Positions 62,701 through 64,000 of a stretch of 64,000 nucleotides of DNA are shown piece by piece. Origin of the DNA: Trissonchulus latispiculum (lineage: Eukaryota; Nematoda; Enoplea; Enoplida; Ironidae). Below the pieces are notes generated by a model. The model did no database searches. It saw only the letters and a program-made list of their open reading frames with translations, and had not been told where the DNA came from. The DNA is taken from the NCBI GenBank assembly GCA_030248195.1, contig JASAND010021521.1, positions 1-64,000 on the forward strand, in the 5' to 3' direction. The number at the start of each line of letters is the position of its first letter. Within the stretch, counting starts at the first letter, position 1. Made by a program: the position numbers and the translations under genes.

Positions 62701-64000
62701 TTTCATTTACCGTAAAACTGTGAGACCTAACTGGCAGTTAATTAACTAATTAGTTACTGTTGAGTTGCGGCTGAGCCTGATTTGATCCTATTTGGTCCGA
62801 TTTCCTTCACGATTTCCTTCTGTCAGGAAATCGCCTAAGTTTGTTTTCGCATTCTTTTGTTTCAGCTTCCGCGTCTTGTTCGAGTCCGGACTTCGACTCG
62901 TCTTCTAGCATCTGGTTTGGCAGCGTCAGAGTTCCATCTGTAGGTTTGCTCTCGTTTTCATGCGAGGTGACTTGGGTCTGTAGCCACACCGTAGAATGAA
63001 AGGGAATGTCTCTCAGTCATAAACAAATATCATAAACATTGGTCGAATATTCCAAAGCCAAGCGTTGGCTGGAATTAAATAATTCATAACTAACGTTAGA
63101 ATCGGCTCTGCAGATATCGAACCGTGGGCCTTCTGATCTGCAGACGAAATTACGCAATCGAGTGACCGAGTGATTATTCAATCGTTCAATCACTCTGGTT
63201 CCTCGATACAAAACTAATAGCTGCCGTACTGTCAGATCTATCACACACAACTCTATATATAATGAATGATACACCCTCATTTATGTTTTACCTAATTTCG
63301 TCTGATTTCTTGTCTTTCTAGACCCCGAGCCGAACCCAGGTGTCGCCGCCGACCGAAGAGTACGAAGTCCGCCGCGACCGATCCAGATCCCCTCTGTCGG
63401 GATCCCGCGCAGGTTTGTCCCTGCAATGCCTTGCTGTTAATTAATTAGTAACTGATAACTAATTCATGAAGTTCCTCCAAAGCCATCCTTGCTAACAATT
63501 GGAGTACACATTGTGGTTAAAAAGTCGGAGCGTGTCATGTTGAGGGGCGCCTGTGAGGGAGTGGTAATCGACAGCCAAGACACTTGTATGTTGTACCTCA
63601 AATTCTGCATGTTTGGTCAAGTTAAGTCGGTCAGTTTAGTTTTAAGCTAAAAATTGTCAATGTTTGTTGCATTATATATTTTTGTCTATTTTAGAGAGAA
63701 CTGGGATGCTCGGATGTACTTATACAGTGGGGGTAATAACCTTTTCCTAAACATACAGATTAACAATTTTAGTATTTGCGCAGAGATCAACAGGTTTTCT
63801 GTCCTTTTGATTAATACTTGAACTGAACAAATTTGCTAAACCAACGGCATTGGCTGAATGCTGATACCTTAAGACTGACTATTTATTGCTGGAAAGATTA
63901 CTATTGAAAGTTTGTAGTTTGTTAGTCAACGTTTCTAATCTTGCTGCTTTCTTACTTTAATAACATAGTCATATTTTATTGTTGTTTTTATTATTTTAGC
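44720..64000 (+). CDS. partial multi-exon gene for a Ser/Pro/Glu-rich, probably disordered protein; function not recognised
   Basis: I do not recognise this gene. Exons inferred from splice sites and unbroken phase: 44720-44772, 45397-45493, 56855-56947, 57307-57365, 58896-59015, 59074-59112, 59287-59359, 59993-60107, 60312-60411, 60829-60937, 61504-61633, 61831-61921, 62333-62441, 62866-62939, 63322-63412, and less surely 63695-63732. A further acceptor (TTTTAG) ends at 63999. Together they code about 460 residues with no stop in the chosen frame. The 5' exons were not found and the 3' end lies outside. The protein is acidic and rich in Ser, Thr, Pro, Arg and Glu, with a run of about 10 near-consecutive Glu/Asp in exon 59993-60107, and basic SRS/RDRSRSP stretches near 63322. 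No signal peptide, membrane segment or folded domain is visible. Reading through the donor at 59113 would end the protein at 59136, a possible short isoform. Confidence is good for 56855-63412 as one transcript, lower for the first two exons. Confidence 0.5.
45936..47157. mobile_element. 1.2-kb hAT-like element with GACCCGGT arrays, TSD GACTCCAA
   Basis: Perfect 19-bp TIR starting CAGAGATGAAACCGGGTCA; perfect TSD GACTCCAA (45928-45935, 47158-47165). Subterminal arrays of GACCCGGT (about five left, eight right). Nested 85-bp MITE at 46357-46441. Lies in the large intron of the second gene. Confidence 0.5.
46357..46441. mobile_element. 85-bp MITE, TIR CAAGAGTNCATAAT, 7-bp TSD GTAAAAT (member 3)
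   Basis: CAAGAGTCCATAAT and ATTATGCACTCTTG ends, TSD GTAAAAT (46350-46356, 46442-46448). The smallest member of the CAAGAGT family; its core is an imperfect AGAAGAT-rich foldback. Confidence 0.5.
47303..47863 (+). repeat. 5' LTR
   Basis: Starts TGTGAAGATA and probably ends TCTCTACA, two bases before the primer-binding site. TATA box TATAAAAG at 47419-47426 and poly(A) signal AATAAA at 47726-47731, in the order expected for U3-R-U5. Confidence 0.5.
48131..48352 (+). repeat. 111-bp tandem duplication in gag
   Basis: Two adjacent units with period 111 bp (ACATCCACCC at 48131 and 48242), a multiple of three, nearly identical. A second, looser repeat (GTTGTCGGGACACTCTCCCGG, at about 48459 and 48564) follows. 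Confidence 0.5.
48150..51725 (+). CDS. gag-protease polyprotein of the LTR element
   Basis: Single frame of about 1190 codons, open from 48075; the codon at 48150 is TTG, so no start codon is fixed here. A likely natural N-terminus begins at ATG 47890 in another frame (just after the primer-binding site) and that frame runs to 48348, so a frame change lies between about 48075 and 48348: either a mutation in the C-rich repeats or programmed shifting. Order of parts: Pro-rich N-terminal region with two 37-residue repeats, a Ty3/gypsy-type gag core (about residues 375-520), CCHC zinc knuckle CKYCKRRGHPPEKC (about 626-639), Pro/Ala-rich linker, and a retroviral-type aspartic protease with IIDSGAC (about 1012) and later LIGTDFM. 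The frame ends where reverse transcriptase would normally begin. Confidence 0.5.
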   Translation: MGNGAASNSVSGPLSGQAGEGPPLPQQLQNLHPPPNILGNGAASNSVSGPLSGQAGERPPLPQQLLNSATPQNQYPVQSVQVGVGAQPPQNTSSFRSLRVSSGVVGTLSRQVENRTPSPLMGPNFQQNFEQNAAVPPGVVGTLSRQVRNGTPPPPIGSNSQQKFGENVIRLENGSVNNSVHSQNSGILVDGEVSNPKNIPVPHMEQKIGGGQYLRVPIQSVKNSSNQNLFGGAQIACLDLHSDFVAPNRLATPVGALQPEGHHPPVSCHWEVKGEVLPPSGEGRPQGGLPLVQQSLAAGPPPGFCVQPEHTYIQQTTLPRSSPGPLPSPPPLQMPLPYSVNNVGKKHGMSEISRHSTPDSMQTTDISVLKFESSLFRYYLEVLRDVPRYDPKYAYFEDWLPQFESAVAVHRVPGDQWGRLLWNKLSGKAQIFAAKCGPKVVESYEDFLELLKLQFPKPQRSFRERLSAFAHRKQLPNESVRHYISELQAMALDLWDTQEEREQECVQQLFAGVQDKFASALASLFVDEQPTMQDVRRVIDRLESREARPPEGDTLSYDLPIYYVEEGGTAKKTANPKNSDIPSQSNLEVAASRLGFREMKNWCELHIQEALSKWDEEKKQKFSAPCKYCKRRGHPPEKCWDRYPSKAPPGYKNRPSPERVDHVTYMSNTYPVQYAGPSPYQQPSHPINYAPAPLSSQHGLPPANSPPVQYSAPAPALPPPSNLGNPGGYVGAQTSQPTTISAPATTTPAPYHTVRMQNAGVPELSQNFVRASDSGVSAPAAPPSTGRAPPAPHGVTAEQANQILSQFQIGMVSDPHGSEASPGGVGPSEPVDYPTDSVDSSNIPDFDYSFTEFQLSNVFSKMVQNFTTLRAIHRDTFNFMQEYYQALSNQMQEMASLLQRLCPNQSEFDSVMLDKRQPPPSWTAEFSPILGGATAPCCYRPETISVGTETEEPVSPTALQEPEKPQMGGPTSDAVTPGESTGIESDQVLAAADNMPAIVATSGGTKILAIIDSGACISIISPRTVKRILKGGANVQFYKPDPITAVASNNAPLKISAKVFVIFTVGHKEYGWSFHMAPDFSREMLIGTDFMKSFHWDLLFSTNEVNMQGIRHPLLSSAEIYSEFVANWCADAPAVMCVNLGTPPPSEVLAPAPSSPAVRGPTCFLNPFIPEKKCRMTLKSCFKAVYWDHPQ
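51726..56140 (+). other. non-coding 3' half of the LTR element
   Basis: No recognisable protein; the 221-codon frame at 54262-54927 is hydrophobic and T-rich but has no domain I can name. 53000-56100 is T-rich with many TCCGGAG/CTCCGG words. An 18-bp sequence containing AAAAGAGGGGG at 51765-51782 is identical to the polypurine tract at 56121-56138. Confidence 0.5.
56141..56294 (+). repeat. 3' LTR, similarity limited to the U3 part
   Basis: Starts TGTGAAGATA and follows the 5' LTR through CTTGACTAGCTAATTGCGCA and TATAAAAG (56260-56267), then diverges within about 30 bp. No counterpart of the AATAAA-bearing part of the 5' LTR was found before 56855. Confidence 0.5.
57890..58465 (+). repeat. 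dispersed repeat with GGGGTTCTT units; inverted copy at 38685-40290
   Basis: Three units of about 70-80 bp containing GGGTTCTT, AGAGATTTGATC and TTTAGTTTCA, followed by GGACTTAGATCTAGGACGA and TACCCATATTGTGGA, all colinear with the inverted copy. A tRNA-like fragment (GCGGGTTCAACC) follows at about 58494. Confidence 0.5.
59381..59692. mobile_element. 312-bp hAT-like MITE, TSD TGAACAAA
   Basis: Same ends (CACAGGTGGAC, TTCAGGTATG) and units as 39751-40136, with an internal deletion of about 80 bp that removed the hairpin. Perfect TSD TGAACAAA (59373-59380, 59693-59700). It begins 21 bp after the donor site of exon 59287-59359. Confidence 0.5.
59993..62441 (+). repeat. tandem duplication of a three-exon module with its introns
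   Basis: Exons 59993-60107, 60312-60411 and 60829-60937 (115, 100, 109 nt) are matched by 61504-61633, 61831-61921 and 62333-62441 (130, 91, 109 nt). Both triplets have identical phases and lengths divisible by three overall (324 and 330 nt). Middle exons begin SSRDSTEDRRGT and SSRQSTEDRHGT. Similarity runs through the introns: both carry AAAAGGCAAT...TTTGGTTTAGTCCGGGA and GGAAACATTTTAAC before the middle exon. The copy period is about 1.5 kb. The first exon of each triplet has diverged most. Confidence 0.5.
61229..61305 (+). repeat. tRNA-like SINE head inside the duplicated module
   Basis: GGCCCTGTGGTGCAGTGGTTAG (A-box region) and CCGGTTCGGCC (B-box-like); a long interior makes a true tRNA unlikely. 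Lies in the intron before exon 61504-61633. Confidence 0.5.
63105..63190 (-). repeat. tRNA-like SINE head, minus strand
   Basis: Minus strand: CACTCGGTCACTCGATTGCG, TTTCGTCTGCAG and B box CACGGTTCGATATCTGC. Close in layout to 43641-43713. Confidence 0.5.

Overview
The window is nuclear DNA of a eukaryote, most likely an invertebrate animal: genes are split by GT-AG introns, non-coding DNA is A+T rich, and it is crowded with cut-and-paste DNA transposon derivatives, tRNA-derived SINE-like heads and one LTR retroelement. I cannot name the species. Two host genes are supported, both on the + strand. The first (8510-25748) is a complete 12-exon DIMT1/Dim1 gene (18S rRNA adenine dimethyltransferase, 307 codons); all exon phases join without a stop. 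The second (44720 to past 64000) is a partial gene of at least 15 phase-consistent exons coding a Ser/Pro/Glu-rich, probably disordered protein that I do not recognise; three of its exons were duplicated in tandem together with their introns.

Layout. 1-8.5 kb: no host gene, a mosaic of nested terminal-inverted-repeat (TIR) elements. 8.5-25.7 kb: DIMT1, whose introns hold several hAT-like elements, foldback palindromes and SINE fragments. 25.8-44.7 kb: no recognisable gene; hAT-like, piggyBac-like and Harbinger-like short elements, long palindromes, tRNA-like sequences. 44.7-64 kb: the second gene; its largest visible intron (45494-56854) carries a hAT-like element (45936-47157) and a 9-kb LTR element (from 47303) that has gag and protease but no detectable reverse transcriptase.

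The most informative reading comes from element ends: about 18 elements can be delimited by TIRs, most of them with target-site duplications (TSDs). They fall into groups with 8-bp TSDs (hAT-like), 5-bp TSDs (TIR CTGGCTT, superfamily unclear), 7-bp TSDs (TIR CAAGAGT, superfamily unclear), TTAA and TTA. Two patterns cut across the groups: (i) a short GC-rich perfect hairpin (CCGGCTTCGCCGG type) in an A/T-rich core, flanked by poly-G/C tracts, recurring in elements with quite different ends and TSD lengths; (ii) a hAT-like set sharing YAGNG ends, each with its own subterminal array of a different short repeat. No element carries an intact transposase, so all must be mobilised in trans or be extinct. 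All comparisons were made by eye; no database or alignment tool was used.
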